A model generated the notes under the pieces. It had not been told where the DNA came from, ran no database searches, and saw only the letters and a program-made list of their open reading frames with translations. From positions 1 through 64,000 of the forward strand of contig JAPYMA010000073.1 of NCBI GenBank assembly GCA_035041965.1: DNA of 64,000 nucleotides, written 5' to 3'. The translations under genes and the position numbers were made by a program. Below, one piece after another: positions 1 through 13,301 of this stretch (position 1 is the stretch's first letter; every line of letters starts with the position of its first letter). Source of the stretch: Anisakis pegreffii. Taxonomy: Eukaryota; Nematoda; Chromadorea; Rhabditida; Anisakidae.

Positions 1-252
1 CAGTGCTTACTTAAGAAGGGTGGTTTACTATTCTTTGGAGTTCCATGCGGAACCGATACACTTGTATTTAATGCACATCGCATCTACGGTCGCATAAGAC
101 TACCAATGATGTTCGAAGGTTATCATCCACTTTATTCGTTCGACTTCATTACAGAACATTTTTTTCATTTCTTCAACAGTCTACTGCTCTTTAACAGTCT
201 ACTGTCCTTCACGTTGGATGAAAATGCACAGAAAGCAAAAGTCATCAGCTAA
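1..252 (+). CDS. DUF268 family protein, C-terminal exon (partial)
   Basis: Open from base 1 in frame 1 to TAA at 250-252 (83 residues); the start lies left of the window. The residues CLLKKGGLLFFGVPCGTD followed by FNAHRIYG and RLPMM match the conserved core of DUF268, a family of unknown function common in nematodes. The glycine-rich 'GGLLFFGVP' strand and 'AHRIYG' are the best anchors. The last 40 residues (after GYHPLYSF) are hydrophobic and aromatic and do not look like the family; they contain an imperfect duplication (FNSLL twice, near 170-205). The exon may therefore end earlier at a donor I could not fix. The family call is fairly secure; the true end is not. Confidence 0.65.
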   Translation, partial: QCLLKKGGLLFFGVPCGTDTLVFNAHRIYGRIRLPMMFEGYHPLYSFDFITEHFFHFFNSLLLFNSLLSFTLDENAQKAKVIS

Positions 253-1236
253 GAACCAGTCTTGAGATCACCATTACCAACTATGCATTAATTTATAATC
301 TGGAAATTAGAAAACTCGCCCATTCAACTCACGTTTTGGACTTCTGATAATTTTTCTATCATGCAAGTTTTCAGTTCACTTCTTTCAACTGCTTGTTTCA
401 AGTTAACTTTAATTCAATCTGATTTAAGGATTCAACTTCCTGAATATGTTCAATGGTAACTCCGAATTACCCGCGCAAATAACTGATGATATCTTTAATA
501 CGACAGCTGGGACCGAAACCATACAGCCAACATTTGTTTTGGAACGTCGATAGGATTCGCGTGCACTCGATTACTTAGTTGTATTCACGTTTCAGTTTTG
601 CGAGGATGATTATCGAATCGTTTGAAGTGTTCTTCGAAATCTGTGATATCATTTCGTTTTAAATGGCCTTTCATTTTCCAATTGAATCTTCGCAAACGAA
701 ATTAGTATTTTTTATAAATACATACATAACAACAACTATGTAATGAGCCATCACATAACTATTCAATGTCAGCCCACAACTTTCTCTCTTAAGATTCAGT
801 TCCAAAATGCGATTCTGCCACTTGCAGACAATTAAGACTGAACTTATAATTTCGTTTTATCAATTTCTCATGAGGAACGTATTTCTCTTCAATTACCATA
901 ATTTCATTGATAACACCTTAAATTCCATTTTGTTTCAAACTCTTTGAAACTTTTGCACCAAACTCTTTGAATTATTTGTGCTTTTTTTGTGGCGTTGCTT
1001 GAATATGCCTCGTTCTTTTGTGCCATTATGCGTCGTTTTGTTTGCGCCATACGAATTTTGCCATTTGTTTGTTTCTGAATCAATAAATTGTTTTGTTCAT
1101 ATTGATACGAAATCGATAGGTAGTTTTGGAAAAGTTAGTTGATGTGAAGAGCGTGGTGTGATTCGCATGAAGCGATTCATTCGCCACGTTGATTAATTCA
1201 CATAATATTAGCATAAGTTAATTCACATATTGTTTA
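253..1236. other. Non-coding, nothing recognised
   Basis: AT-rich sequence with no coding-like frame, splice-bounded exon or RNA gene that I can see. It separates the DUF268 exon from the retroelement relic. Confidence 0.5.
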
Positions 1237-1685
1237 ATGTTCAAACTGGTGAAATTCAAGCTGTCAAACATATCAAACATTTCCTGTCAATGCAGCAAAA
1301 TTGGACTAAAAATTAATGTCGCCAAAACAAGGATCCTGACAAACCGTTTAATTAAATCACCCCTCATTACTGACGGAAATGTCGTTGAAGAAGCCAGCGA
1401 GTTCATATACCTCGACCGGTACATATCAATGAAAAGAGAGGGGAAACCGAAGTGAGAAGAAGAATAAAAGTTGGATGGAAATCGGTTTACAAATATAAAG
1501 AATTTTTTACTGATAGAAGGGTCGGAATGGCTTTGAAACGATATCTGTATAATGAAAGTGTTCTTCCGGCTGTGTTATACGGGACAGAAACACGAACGTT
1601 GACAAAAAGAATGGAGAATATGATGGGAGTAGCCCAAAAAAGGATGGAAAGTTTGATATATTCCAACTTTCATATCACCTATTAA
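1237..1685 (+). mobile_element. Decayed RTE-type non-LTR reverse transcriptase fragment
   Basis: Two overlapping frames (1237-1455 and 1452-1685) encode consecutive pieces of the C-terminal half of a non-LTR reverse transcriptase. The first has GLKINVAKTRILTN followed by FIYLDRYIS, matching the 'GL.IN..KT..M' and 'F.YLG..I' blocks. The second has LPAVLYGTETRTLTKRMENM, matching 'LP.LTYGAETWTLT...' and then the 'VAQ.RMER.ML' block of RTE/CR1-like elements. The YLD where YLG is usual, the frame change at about 1452 and stops on both sides show a dead 5'-truncated copy. Downstream, GAATGAAAGAATGAA near 1812-1826 may be its simple-repeat tail. No endonuclease domain is visible. Confidence 0.75.
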
Positions 1686-3912
1686 CACAACATGTGCCTC
1701 TACCACTGTATTGTCAAGTATGCTCAACGATTCGATTGCAAACAAAGTATGATTTACAAGTAATTAACAACATACATGAACATAATTCGTAATATTCATA
1801 ATTGAATTAAAGAATGAAAGAATGAAGTATGAAAAAAGTGGTCACTGACCACAACTGAATTTTATTTTCGGTCCCTATGTTCAAGTCTGGAAGTACTAAC
1901 CTGGCGCCTCCTCGCGCCATGGTACCATGTTTGCTGATTGTCAATTGTTTGTTTTGATACTGATTGTTTTGATACTGATGTTACCACACTTAATGCTGCG
2001 ATGCATCTTGTTGTATCTCGTTGCTAATATATCTTGAACCGATAACATATCTTGTCTGTAATCCCATCGGATGCCATCGGCCACAACCATCGATTGTCGC
2101 GTCGCGTCCGGTATCGTAAAATTACGGTCACAATTATCAGTGGTGATAAAATATTAATAGAGTATCAGTAATAATACAGCACCAAACATCAGCGTAGTTC
2201 AGCAACTGAACTGAACTCAAAGTTTGCGTCAAGCTGATCATTGCTAACAATAGCTGTTCCCTTATTGTAGATTCCTTCATCTATGGAATCATATATCTAT
2301 CAAACGATATGATACTAAATTACATGAACAATTGGAAGTTTACTTGAACCTAAAATGTCTACGGCGTAATTCCGAATTTCACCAGAAAATACATCAACGA
2401 ATTAAAATCATGAGTAACATATAAAGATAACGCACCACAACTGCACCGCACGAAACATAAATGACAAAACTAAGTGAATACGAATGAGTCAGGTAGTCAT
2501 AGTAACATGATCTGTTGTGATCAAATGATATGGAACCATTAATAGATCGATGAAATTCATGAGTGTACATTTATGATCAGAACGATGTGATCAACGAACC
2601 ATACACATAGTATTATGCCATACTACTTGCGAGTGAATCCCAGTATCAATGGAAAAAAGAATCGACATTTTGCCGAAGTCGTTCTCCACGATTTTAGAAG
2701 CTGTTTCATTTCAGAATGCGACTGAAATTCAGGGGGACGCTAACAATAGTAATCGGAGAGGATGTTATCAATCCAAAGTGTTTTCAAATATCCTGGCAAT
2801 TTGGATGACTGCACAGAGTTTCCGGATCTTTTGATTGCGTCAAACAGAGTTTAGGAAAATTCGGTTCCCGTCGTCTAATGGTCGGAATGGAAAAAAATTG
2901 GGTGAACTGACCCTGCAAGCGGATATAACGCGGGACATGGAGCGAATCTCTTATATTATTCGAAGAAAATAGAATTTCATTGAAAATGAAAAATGGAATT
3001 CATAAATCAAATGAATATCAAATGAATGCAGTCATACATTTTTTGTAACTTAATAAAAAGTTATTTAAGCCATCTTGGTGGAGTTAGATGAGCTAAAAAT
3101 CGATGTACAGATGGGGTGCTTGATTGTCTTATCAGTCGAAATAGCATTGTGATGACTGGTAAGAAAGAAAATTGAACGGGAATATAGGAGAGAGTAGACA
3201 TGCAGAAGTTTAATGAATCTCCAGTATCATGCTTCAGATGCGAGCGTGTGTAGGTGTACACGTGCGTGTTCAAAGCATTGCAAGCATGGAACGCCGTTTG
3301 ACGTTTTTTTGACAGAGCGCATCCAGATGCCTATTGCGAAAGTCCAATGTATTGAGTAAACAACATCGTAAATAGTTTTGATCTCTGATCAGTTATTTGA
3401 CATTGCATCATTGAAATTGTATCATCAAAGCGAAGAGTGGAGCATGAGCATATGGTCTATTGTAAGTAAAGATAACAAATTGCTTTGCTAAGATACTGTT
3501 CATTGATATCATAATCAGTCTGAATCAAGAAGAGATGCACCTGAAAAGAGACGGATACAATTGAGATCTTCAACATCTTTAATTCCAATGCAGTCGAATC
3601 GCTCTGATGAGCAAATCGCATTCGAGCAGTAAAATACCTAAGGATAAGGGGAACTCAAAGAAAACTGCTATAATAGATAAAATAATGTATTAATGCATGC
3701 ATCTATCGACATGACCGTCAATATCCGAACAGAATACCGCAGAATATGATTTCTAAGATGGGAATGAAGAGCATGAGAACACCGTATGGGGCAAACATGT
3801 TCCAATGCACTCTTTTGATGCTCGATTAGGGCTGTGTTGATACAGCTTCAATAACTCGTCATTATCACTGTCTAATTCAAATCTGTATCACAGCACATCA
3901 AACAAAACCGAC
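1686..3912. other. Non-coding, nothing firm
   Basis: No coding exon that I can support. Short GC-richer patches occur at about 1900-1925 and 2070-2115. A 61-codon frame at 2649-2834 (+) has no recognisable features. Confidence 0.4.
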
Positions 3913-4098
3913 CTAAAAATATTAATCTCTTTCGTGATTTTTCTTCCGAAGTAGACCGCATTCGGTGAGATTCCACCAGTCTCACAAATACATTGATATA
4001 AAGATTTCATATTGTTCATTACTTCCTTCGTCACATTCCATTCGGCCTCACCTTCAATCAAACGGTCCAATTTCATGATTTGATTTGAATACGCAAAT
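3913..4098 (-). CDS. Candidate internal exon, unrecognised
   Basis: A 186-nt segment on the minus strand is bounded by an acceptor (TCTTCTCAG) and a donor (AG/GTCGGT). It reads 61 codons, including RLIEGEAEWNVTKEVMNN and CETGGISPNAVYFGRK, with balanced protein-like composition. I found no partner exons nearby; the sequence upstream is the degenerate repeat array. It could be an orphan exon of an unseen gene, a gene remnant, or chance. Confidence 0.25.
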
Positions 4099-4219
4099 CT
4101 GAGAAGATCGACTGTTTGAAAATGTGATCCTCAAACTATGATCAACACAAATACAGTGTATTGAAATGAGCGATGCCAAGCTGAGATAACATCATAAAAT
4201 TAGCTATTCCTCAGAACGT

Positions 4220-4930
4220 GAGCAAAACTGCTCTAAAAAATATATACTACTCTGAAAGCAGAGAATCTGGGGAATCTGACGGTGTGCATAAACCAATATG
4301 AGTAAAGAAATTCATATGTTACTGGGCAAACTTGAGGGTACCGTTAGCTTGAAGATGGCATACTCTATAATACTATACTAATATATTGAGTGATCTATAG
4401 TGATATGTTATACAATGAATGAGAGCGACTGCGCTGATTGAGATAGGTTCAAGAAAATGGCTATGTCTCTTCAAGAAAGCCGAATTGCTCAACAAAATAT
4501 AGGTTTTTCTGCATTTAGAGTTTCCACTGGGTCGAATAATGTACCGAAATTCGCGTGTCACTGGGCAAAGTTGAGAGTACGTAGAGCTCGCAGATGGCAA
4601 CCCGTTTAGCATTGAGAAAATAACTATATACCCTCGTGTAAGTAGAATTGCTCGGCATGATACATGTTTTTCTGAATCCAGAGGTTCTGTGTAACCGAAT
4701 GGTGCAGGGAAATAGCTGTGCTGCTGGGCAAACCTGTGAGTATCATTAGCTTTGAAATGGTAACCCCCATAGTGCTATAGTATTGTGCAGATCTATCAAT
4801 AGCGATACAATCTATGGAAACGAGTGCCGCCCAGCTACTTGGGATAAGTTCAGAAAATCTGCTATATCCCCTCACCAGAGCAAAACCATCCGATAATTTA
4901 CATACTTTTTTTGAATCTAGAGAATCTGGG
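4220..4930. repeat. Degenerate tandem repeat, about four units
   Basis: Diverged units recur with anchors CTGGGCAAA at about 4322, 4561 and 4724, and 'GC(T/A)C..AA.AT' blocks at about 4222, 4486, 4648 and 4878. Spacing is about 230-265 nt, with one shortened unit (about 162 nt). Minus-strand frames of two units give alignable peptides (GLPS..., FLEPIS / FSELIPSS), which is repeat homology, not evidence of a gene. Confidence 0.6.
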
Positions 4931-7900
4931 CTGAAACAAAAGGAAATCCAAAATGAGTTCAGTTATGCGGCGACACAACCATGAAACCTTTGCATGTGGT
5001 TGGTGAACTGAAATCGATCATTGCTATAATATTGAAGTCGGTGATTTCGTGATTTCAGAGGCTACTAATTTTGATTACAAGTGTGTGCTCTTTTATCACT
5101 AACATTTCAGTTTGCTTGTGGTGGCAATGAGCCTTCTCGCAATCACATTTTATGAATCGGTTCTAGGAGGTATCAACTCCTCGAATCATCTCAACTGCTT
5201 TGTTTAGTGAATATGGAAATGGCATCATGTTATGTTCAGGTGATCGTTACGTTCACATCTTGTTAGCACCATGATGGTATTCGACTTGGCTAGGCTTTCT
5301 TTCAGGCCGTTGTGATGATCATTACTGCAATCGATTATGATCACGTGAAAAGCTCTTGTCTATGACATGCTCACTCCAAACTAGTGTTCGTTTTCTGGCA
5401 AATCGCGAACAAGCGATTGCATAGCTTGATTACTACCACGCGCAAAGATCGCTATGACAAGAATGAGTCCGATACAGTAATTGATTTGCTTCATTGAGTT
5501 CGAGCGATCCTGAAACAATCATCATTCCTGAACCAAAACACTTCTCCAAAGCATCAAACGCGTCGATATTAGCTGAATTCGGTGCTGATGAAGAAATGAG
5601 AAGGCAACAAGCAGTCTCTTGCTAGTGCTTTCATTCAAATGAGCTTATCAGCAACTGAGCTGAAATTTTTCCATTGTCTTTTTTCCATTTTTTCCAACTG
5701 AGCTCCTCATTAATCATATACGGTTAATAATTTAATGCGAATGCTAAACAATCCATCTTAAATGCTGCATTTTCATCGTGATGTCCAGTGGCAAATGAGA
5801 GAATAGAGAACCACCTATATCCCGACTTTTTATCGTAGGTTATTTGAATTCGGCGAAGAAACACTTCAAGTCAAAGGAGTTTGCGTTCGAAACTGCAGAT
5901 TACGGCCATTAAAGGTAAAGTGCAAAACGACTTTAAAGTGCTCGTTATCGGGCAAAAGGCAAAATGAAGTTTCATGCTCATTATCGCTAATAAATTTCAT
6001 TAATTCTCAACGAATTTATGCGATCGTAAAAACGTTTTGGAATTGCTTTTCTGCGTTCATTAGTTTCGCTTTTCCCAACGAACTTATTCATCGGCTGTTT
6101 ACCGCATTAATTTTTGATCCATTGTGAAATGGTCAACAAGCCTTGTTCATTTCGGATGCTATTCCACCGCATTATAATTTCCTGCGTAGCAGAATTCAAT
6201 ATTGTGCAAATAAATACTTCACTTCTGTCGTTTCTGGCTTTCAGGAATGGTGCGATAACGGTAGAATACCATCGAAAAGCTGCTCATTTTACTCGAATGA
6301 TGTGATAGATGAAGGAAACGGTAATGTGAAAACGATCACGAAGCGTTTGAAACGAGCCTCATGATCGCTTCTCTGCTCGATTCAGATCATCATGATTCGA
6401 GTCAAGCGAAGAAACGTAGTTCATTCACAACGAATCATTTACATAATAGCGAGAATATAGGCATTTGCAAGGTATTATGACATAAACCTACGCGAACAGC
6501 ATCGAAACTCACAATGGACTGCTAATCCTAGCATCCTGAGTTTTCTTGCGCACGCACAATTACACTAATCGTAGAAGTGGAAGCCGTGGACATAGTTAGT
6601 AATTATGACAAATCGCCGTACTCAATGAGCAAAAATATGAGCTGATTGTGTTTGAATCACTAAAAATCTCCTAATATCTGCTTCTCTTCCGACAATAAGC
6701 AAAGTCATTCGGCTACCACTGTGGACGTTGTAAAACTTGTCTGAGATGTTCAACAGTTGCAAGAGCTTCGCTTGAATTTGGTGAAACCGCTTACGAATAC
6801 TGCGAGCTAACAAACTGATGTTAGCAACAATATTCTTAAATTAAGACTCTCAGAAAAATTATTGAAAAACTTTTCAAGGTTTTCAGTTCGTTTAATTTAA
6901 AATGTGGAGAAATCCTATAAAACGAATGTTAAACAAATTAGACGAGGGAGGCACTCTGCTTTGCCGTGAAACCATTTAGGATTGGTTTCGGAAAAGTGAA
7001 TGAATGATTATCGGCAACGAGAGATTTTATCGGAAGGATACGTACAGCTTCTGTTCGTGCGGTGCACTTATCTAGAGCCAACACCATTAATATGCATTCG
7101 ACTATTTGTATTAAAATTTTAAGAAAATGATTATTTTAAAAGCATTTGAGCATTTCGCTTCAATATTATCGATCGTGAATGATTGTATTTATTTATGAAA
7201 AACAACTTGCTCGCTTAAAGCAGTCAAAAAAATGATCTATTTTCAAATCACTCATCTAATTGAGCGTAGAGTTATTCAGAAACGTTCGTTCACATTTACC
7301 GGATGATGATCATTCACCAGATTTCTTATCGCTCAGAAACTTTTACCAAGCGACTACATTGACGATGAGAGAGTAAGGTGAAGAAATTTGAAAACGTCCA
7401 TTGCGCACGATAATTATTCTCTTTCAGTAGCAGCTCATGAGTGGGTATTAGGCCACTGCGAAGCATTTTTTGAGACGGCGGTGAACATTTCATCACTTGA
7501 ATAGATTACGAATGATTGAATATGTATGGACTGAATATAACTCGAATTTTGCTCTTTAAAGATTACCAAATTCATATCTTATGTTTTCACCTGAATCAAT
7601 CACATCTTATGTTTCTAGGAATGAGTAGGAAAAACTTTGAAGAAAAATGATTTCTAGAGAGTTAAGAAAAGATTTCAGCGAAGGAGTGTGGGTTCTGAAT
7701 CGTATAGATGCCGTTTGAAAGGTTCCACAAAGCGATTTTTTCGAAGCTCAACTAAGTATTTATAGTTTACTGGTGCATTCGCAGATTTGATCCATTTTGT
7801 AGATTGTTTCTTGGAATAGAAACTTTTTACCCAATGAAACAGCAATGTTTTAGATTTACACGAAAAGGAGGGTGGATTACGGCCTCTCAGCGATGATAAA

Positions 7901-8790
7901 CTACTTAAATTTTTGTAGTATTCAAGAATTCAGAGCAACACAACATAATTTATATGTCATTCCCATCTCATAATTGATTAAGTTGAACACACTTCAGGTC
8001 CAGACACGTCATATCCAGACAGAGCTCGTTATTAATGACTCAAAAAGAACGTAGAAGGATTTTATTCAAAGCAGTTCGGAGAGCAATATGAGCATTTGGT
8101 GAGTTGGAATTGAGTCAGATTGAATTCACTCAGAAAATGGAGTCAACTGGAGTTTTTGAAATAAAATGAAACATTCATATAATGAAACGTGCAATGAACG
8201 AGATGTTTACACACATTATGAAATGTTAACGTATTTAATGAAATCAAACGCATAATGAAATGAAATCAAATAATATGATGAAATGTCCGACGGAATACTG
8301 ATTGTTGTTTGGAATTGGATAAAATATGAAAGGGTTTCACATTGCTGACAGTACCACTGACTCTGCATTTCCGGTTTCTCAAGACCGACAACGGAGCTAT
8401 CTCCTGAAAAAAACACTGATAGTGAGTCGTGGTATATCTTGGTATCAAAGCGACTCAATTAAAGCGGTGGAATTTTCGAAAGCAGTGACTTTTGCCTTGC
8501 ATCTGATTCACAATACCCTAGGTTATGTTCTGGATCAATACGGTTGTAGTTCATTGGTTTTTGGAATAGCTCAACTATCTGAACACCTCAGCGTTACTGA
8601 TCGAGGGTGATCTTTTTGAGTCATTCGATTCCAGCAATCTGAACTGATTTCCGACTCTAAGCGAATGGCTTCTCCGCTGTAAACTTCATATTTCTTAGAA
8701 TATATTTTGGACCGCTTTGACGAGTAACGTTGCAGGCAGAATTAATAATATGTAAGCGAAGAAACGAACAAACTCGTTCAGCGCTGCCAA
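4931..8790. other. Non-coding, nothing firm
   Basis: No supported gene. A good minus-strand acceptor (poly-T then CAG, near 8400-8411) precedes frames at 8266-8458, one containing QWYCQQCETLS, but I could not tie it to other exons. Confidence 0.4.
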
Positions 8791-9319
8791 TTAGCCACTG
8801 AAATCCCAATTCCAATAAGGACCGTATCCACCCCAAGGCCTGATCGTGTTCGGTTGATCCGTTGCAGGTCCATAATATCCCCATCTTTTTGCCATTCGAC
8901 TGAAACGAACAAAATTGCTTCAACTCTTCGCTGCTGCATAAGTCGTGGTCAAGTCAATTTTCTAGAATCATAGTTGGGAAATATATTTACGATTGTTCTG
9001 GGTGTACGTTTTTCGCTCAGTGATGTTCACAATGATATTGGTGAGTTTTGGCTGCAAAATTTCGTATATCCAACTTCTGTAGCAATTGCTTCTGCTGTAA
9101 CTTATAATTTAGGGAGTAATCGGCCGAATTATCTCTATTCACAAATGGTTTCATTGAATCAAGTAAGCAATCAACTAAGCAAAAATGCAGATCTTACAGA
9201 GGATCAAAGTGTATTTGTTGCGAGGAGTCGACGATGTCTGTGCTAGAGCGATCTGCGAGCACAATAGCGCTTACAGCAAGAAGTATTACACCAACAAGAT
9301 ATCCAAAACGTTTCATCAT
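8791..9319 (-). CDS. Secreted Gly/Tyr/Trp-rich peptide precursor, unrecognised (two exons)
   Basis: Exon 1 (9319-9198) starts with two ATGs and encodes a clear signal peptide: MMKRFGYLVGVILLAVSAIV followed by LADRSS. It ends in phase 2 at CT/GTAAGA. Exon 2 (8899-8791) follows GTTTCAG, completes the Leu codon and reads RMAKR, then a mature-like peptide of 30 residues starting WGYYGP and ending WGGYGPYWNWDFSG, then TAA. Total 76 residues. The KR before WGYY is a dibasic convertase site. An acceptor (AAATTACAG) lies 11 nt upstream of the first ATG, consistent with trans-splicing. Composition recalls nematode nlp/caenacin-type antimicrobial peptides (Gly/Tyr-rich after KR), but the sequence is not one I recognise. 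Antimicrobial or signalling function is inference. The model rests on matching splice phases. Confidence 0.7.
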
Positions 9320-9492
9320 TGTGGGTACCACTGTAATTTGCAGCGTTATACACTCATATCATAATATGAATTGTTACGTTACAGATTATCGCTCTCATAT
9401 TACGGATTATCCATATTTGATTCATCCTTTTTGGGTGACTGCAAACGGATCAGAACAGAAAGTCCGGTAAGTTTGCAAACGCAAGCAAAATT

Positions 9493-9823
9493 ATGTCTCC
9501 CTCGGAACATCAAAAACACAGATTCTATATTAATTCAAATGAGCAGATAAATCCCATTCATGAGGACACATTCATCTTTGCAGTTAATTCATACGAAGCT
9601 GTCATATTGGTCATGATCAACGAGGCACATAAATGCTCTGATTGTGAGTGCAACTGCCTCTGGGCAATGCCACTTTCAGATCTTTTCATCCGAAATTTAT
9701 CTTCGATCGGCTCAGCAACGTTGTCCGTTGGTCACGCAACCAATGCAAGAGAAGGCTTTGCTTTATCGGTTTAAACAGCGACAGTTAAGCTGGCATCTTC
9801 ATGCCAGAGGCATCGGATTTTGA
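9493..9823 (+). CDS. Candidate coding segment, frame unresolved
   Basis: A 93-codon frame runs 9493-9774 and contains HKCSDCECNCLW. A second frame opens after an acceptor (CACTTTCAG, 9671-9679) and runs 9680-9823; it includes SSEIYLRSAQQRCPLVTQ and ends GIGF-stop. A GTGAGT lies at about 9647. Both frames look protein-like, but they overlap and the implied intron is under 40 nt. No family recognised. One may be a terminal exon of an unseen plus-strand gene. Confidence 0.2.
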
Positions 9824-10766
9824 AGCATCAACGAATAAGTCTTCTCGACGAGAACTGACTGGAATTTGAACGCAAGTGAATTTATTAGCTTGCGCTTGAA
9901 TGAAAGAAAAGTTGTGGCCGTAAAATGGAACGAGCGACTCAGCAGCATGCACTTATTTCACCATCAATCATAGGTTTTCAACTGATGTGCTTATGGCTTC
10001 CGGTTTTATAGTTCACTTAATGAATTGACGTTGACGAGAATTTTTCAAATATGCATTGGTGAACGCGTGATTTTGATGAACATTTACGCAGAAGATGAAT
10101 GTAGCGAAATTTTTTGAGAATCCCATAAGAATCCTCATAATCGGTTTCCATTGACCATCTTTTGCATTCAATGGGCTCTTATTCACGTTCCTTACAATTA
10201 GTATTATCGCAAGAAAAAAATTGTTAATCTACATGCGATCATTAAGATATTCAAAGACTCAAAACACGATGCACTGAAATGCTCTCACGAGAGATACGAA
10301 ACCATAGTAATGTTCGATCATCTCGTTGAACTCGTTCCACTTACGAAAGTTGTGGCTTCAATTCTACTTAAGCGTTGCCTAACTATAAGACAAAAATACA
10401 TCATATCAACTAACAACGGTCATTAATATTTAACAAAATTCAAGCATTTCAATCAAAATAGAACAAAAAACGTGGCCGATTGACGAACACAATTGACATC
10501 GTGTCATGAAGCTTGCAAAGCGTGATTTTAAATGAAAACGAACTCCACCGTCATTAATATTTAGCACTCTCACCCTTCAAATCCATACTCGCCATTTCGT
10601 GTGACCTTTTCTTTTAAGTAGCAGAAATGAGATATCTTTGAAAAATGAAGCGTTGTTGTAGTTTTTCTGATGGATATCAAAGTTTTCTGCGAATGCATTT
10701 GCAGCAACCATAAGAGTAGAAGGCTCGAATTTCGCGGGAGTTGGAAGTTTATTGGATTAATTTCAG

Positions 10767-10992
10767 TTTTCTCATGCTGCCTGAACAGTAAAGCGAGATA
10801 TAAGCGTGAACGTGGGATAAAAAGAATACTTATAGTTGCTGATGATAATGAAGTTTCGGAATGGATGGTGAGTTTAGGCGAAGCGATTAACAATCCTGAA
10901 GAGTAATCAACTCACGGCTACCGATTAATTTTCAGTTGACGTATTTGTGTGCAGATCAAATGCTCATATCAATAACGAAATTACTTCATTAA
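10767..10992 (+). CDS. Candidate two-exon gene end, unrecognised
   Basis: Exon 10767-10867 is bounded by ATTAATTTCAG and ATG/GTGAGT. In the only long frame it reads FSCCLNSKARYKRERGIKRI, then LIVADDNEVSEWM. A 68-nt intron ends at ATTAATTTTCAG. The next segment, 10936-10992, continues in phase 0 as LTYLCADQMLISITKLLH-stop. Both introns have good sites and matching phase, so this is probably a real 3' end, but upstream exons were not found and no family is recognised. Confidence 0.3.
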
Positions 10993-13301
10993 TGGCTACG
11001 AATTCGATCAAAATCGTTTTCTATTACAGTATGTTCAATTGAATTACTGAATGTGCATGGCACAAATTGAAGCTTGTAATGCTTGTCGATTTGATTCAAA
11101 CATGATTCATTATCAAATTATATCGTTAAGTTTCAATTAGCCATTCAACGCTGAGCTGACCGAACTCACCCACATTCGATAATCATTTGTGAATGTGTAT
11201 TAGTTTTTCCGCATGATGCGATGATTTCAGTTCAAACACCACTCCAATTCCACTCTCGTCAGCGTTTCACGTGACTTTTTCTTCTACGTTGAAATGGTTT
11301 CGTTGAAAACACCAACGTTCTTTTACGTTGAAAAACTCCATGTTTGATGGATGTGATGTGAGCCGGTGATCGAACGATGCATTAATGCGTGATGAATGGC
11401 TTATTTGAGGATTAACGCAAGGAAAGGAAATGCTTGATAATCGTTCGACAAGTTTAATGGATTTGGAGTTGCAGCGGATTTCGAGCGGAATTCACTTAAT
11501 GAAGAAGAATAAGCAATTGGAATTGCACATCCATTAGATAAGTGAAACAACTCATTCCCGAAGTGCGAGACGGGCGCATAACTGACAGCGATTAGTTGAT
11601 GGGTTCTTAAGCATATGCTCAAACTCCATTACACACACATATTTCCCATCGAGATTTCCATCTGATTACCTCATTTTCATTGATTCGTCCATTATCAGTC
11701 GCCATTAGAACTGATTGATGACGGCGATTCATTTTTTTGAAAAACAATTCAATCATAGATAAATTTAAGGATTGCTTTTATTAGATATGTCATCATAATT
11801 CAACCATATCACAAACCAAACGCTAATCACACATTAACCGGAAAATATGAGAGATAAGCCCACAAAATGGTAGAAGCAAGATCAAATCAATCGAATATTT
11901 GATATTTTCGTCGGTTTCGCTTAGTTAGAGTGGCTACAGGTAATTGGACATCTCTGATAAGTGAGATGTGTGGAAGTGAATGTTGGAAATGAGAATGACT
12001 TAAAGAGGCACTGAATGCAAGTAATAATTCTAGTGGAATAACAATTGCGAACAATCGAGCAGCTTATTTATACGGCTCAATTGTATTCGATAGCGTATCA
12101 ACAAAGGTTTATATTCAGAGTGGTTAATGAGTGACTAGAAATATGTTTTTCAGTGTCGAGCATCGCCTAAAGTGGCTAATGAATCTATTGTAAATAGATT
12201 GCTGGGCTCGTTGTGGTGAGTTCGTCACTTTGAATGAAGATACAAACATAGTGGGGGATGGTTTGTTGTTGTGATTCACTGAAGTCAATCTCTTTGGATT
12301 CGTAATTCACATTCCTTTTCCATGTTGATAGCGAAAACCTGAAAGTGGACGACTCAAAACCAATTGTTGCGATTTTTCAAAACATTTCTTTCTTTCATGC
12401 AACAGCAATAAGATTTTTTTTTTCGAGTCTTATCAGATGCAAGCTAGTGGAAACCAGAAAGCTGTCTTAATGCATTCACTGTAAGTTTGGGATCATAACG
12501 TACGGTTAGGCAGCCTAACATACGTGGTCGCCTTTGTGCTACTGGATGTTTTGTTTGATTGCTTGGTTACGGTCGTTTGATGGTCTGCGATGATGGCTGT
12601 AAACGATATAATATTACAAGTGTGTTCGTAAACAAAGAAACACGCGGTGAATTGCTCAGAAAAAGACTTGCTTGCACTGATAAACAGTTCAGTGATTGTC
12701 GTGTACCTATTCGATTTCAACTTATAACTTTTTTTCATACTAACGGCATTCTCAAATGAATGCCATTCAAGCAATAAGTGCGTCAGTGAATAGAACGAGC
12801 ACGCAATGCACTAGAATATCTTCAAACAGTCTACGATTTCGATAGTATTTCACCTGCTGAAAGGATCCGATCCAGAACAAAAACACGCCTGATGAACGAA
12901 TAGCCAATACTCTAGCGAAACTGCACGTAAAACTGAAAATGATAAATACAGTTGAAGTTGTCTATGCTCGACTGTTAGTAAATCTTTAGCTGACACGTAT
13001 TGTGACAGGTATATTTACCAGAAGAAGCAACGATGCAAAGCATCAAGACATGATTCAACCTTATATCAAAACCTGAATTATTTCCTGACTTGCCGATTAA
13101 TTTCAGAATAGAATCACTTGGATGAAGTATGCTGAAAAATACTCGAATCTCGAATCTTTGAAACTTGAGAATGAAACCGCAAAAGAAGTTGAACAGTATA
13201 AATACTAAACTGAATGGTCCTAGAACTGTGAACGGCAGCTGTCTATTAGCAACCAGTTCTGATGGAAATTCTTTCACGCAATCATCTTTCATCATGCTCA
13301 G

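Noticed and set aside
8974..9246. 90-codon plus-strand frame
   Set aside because: Lies mostly in the intron of the minus-strand peptide gene and across its first exon; no splice or domain support.
12500..12535. Imperfect inverted repeat (CGTACGGTTAGGC / GCCTAACATACG)
   Set aside because: Short and mismatched; no context to suggest a function.
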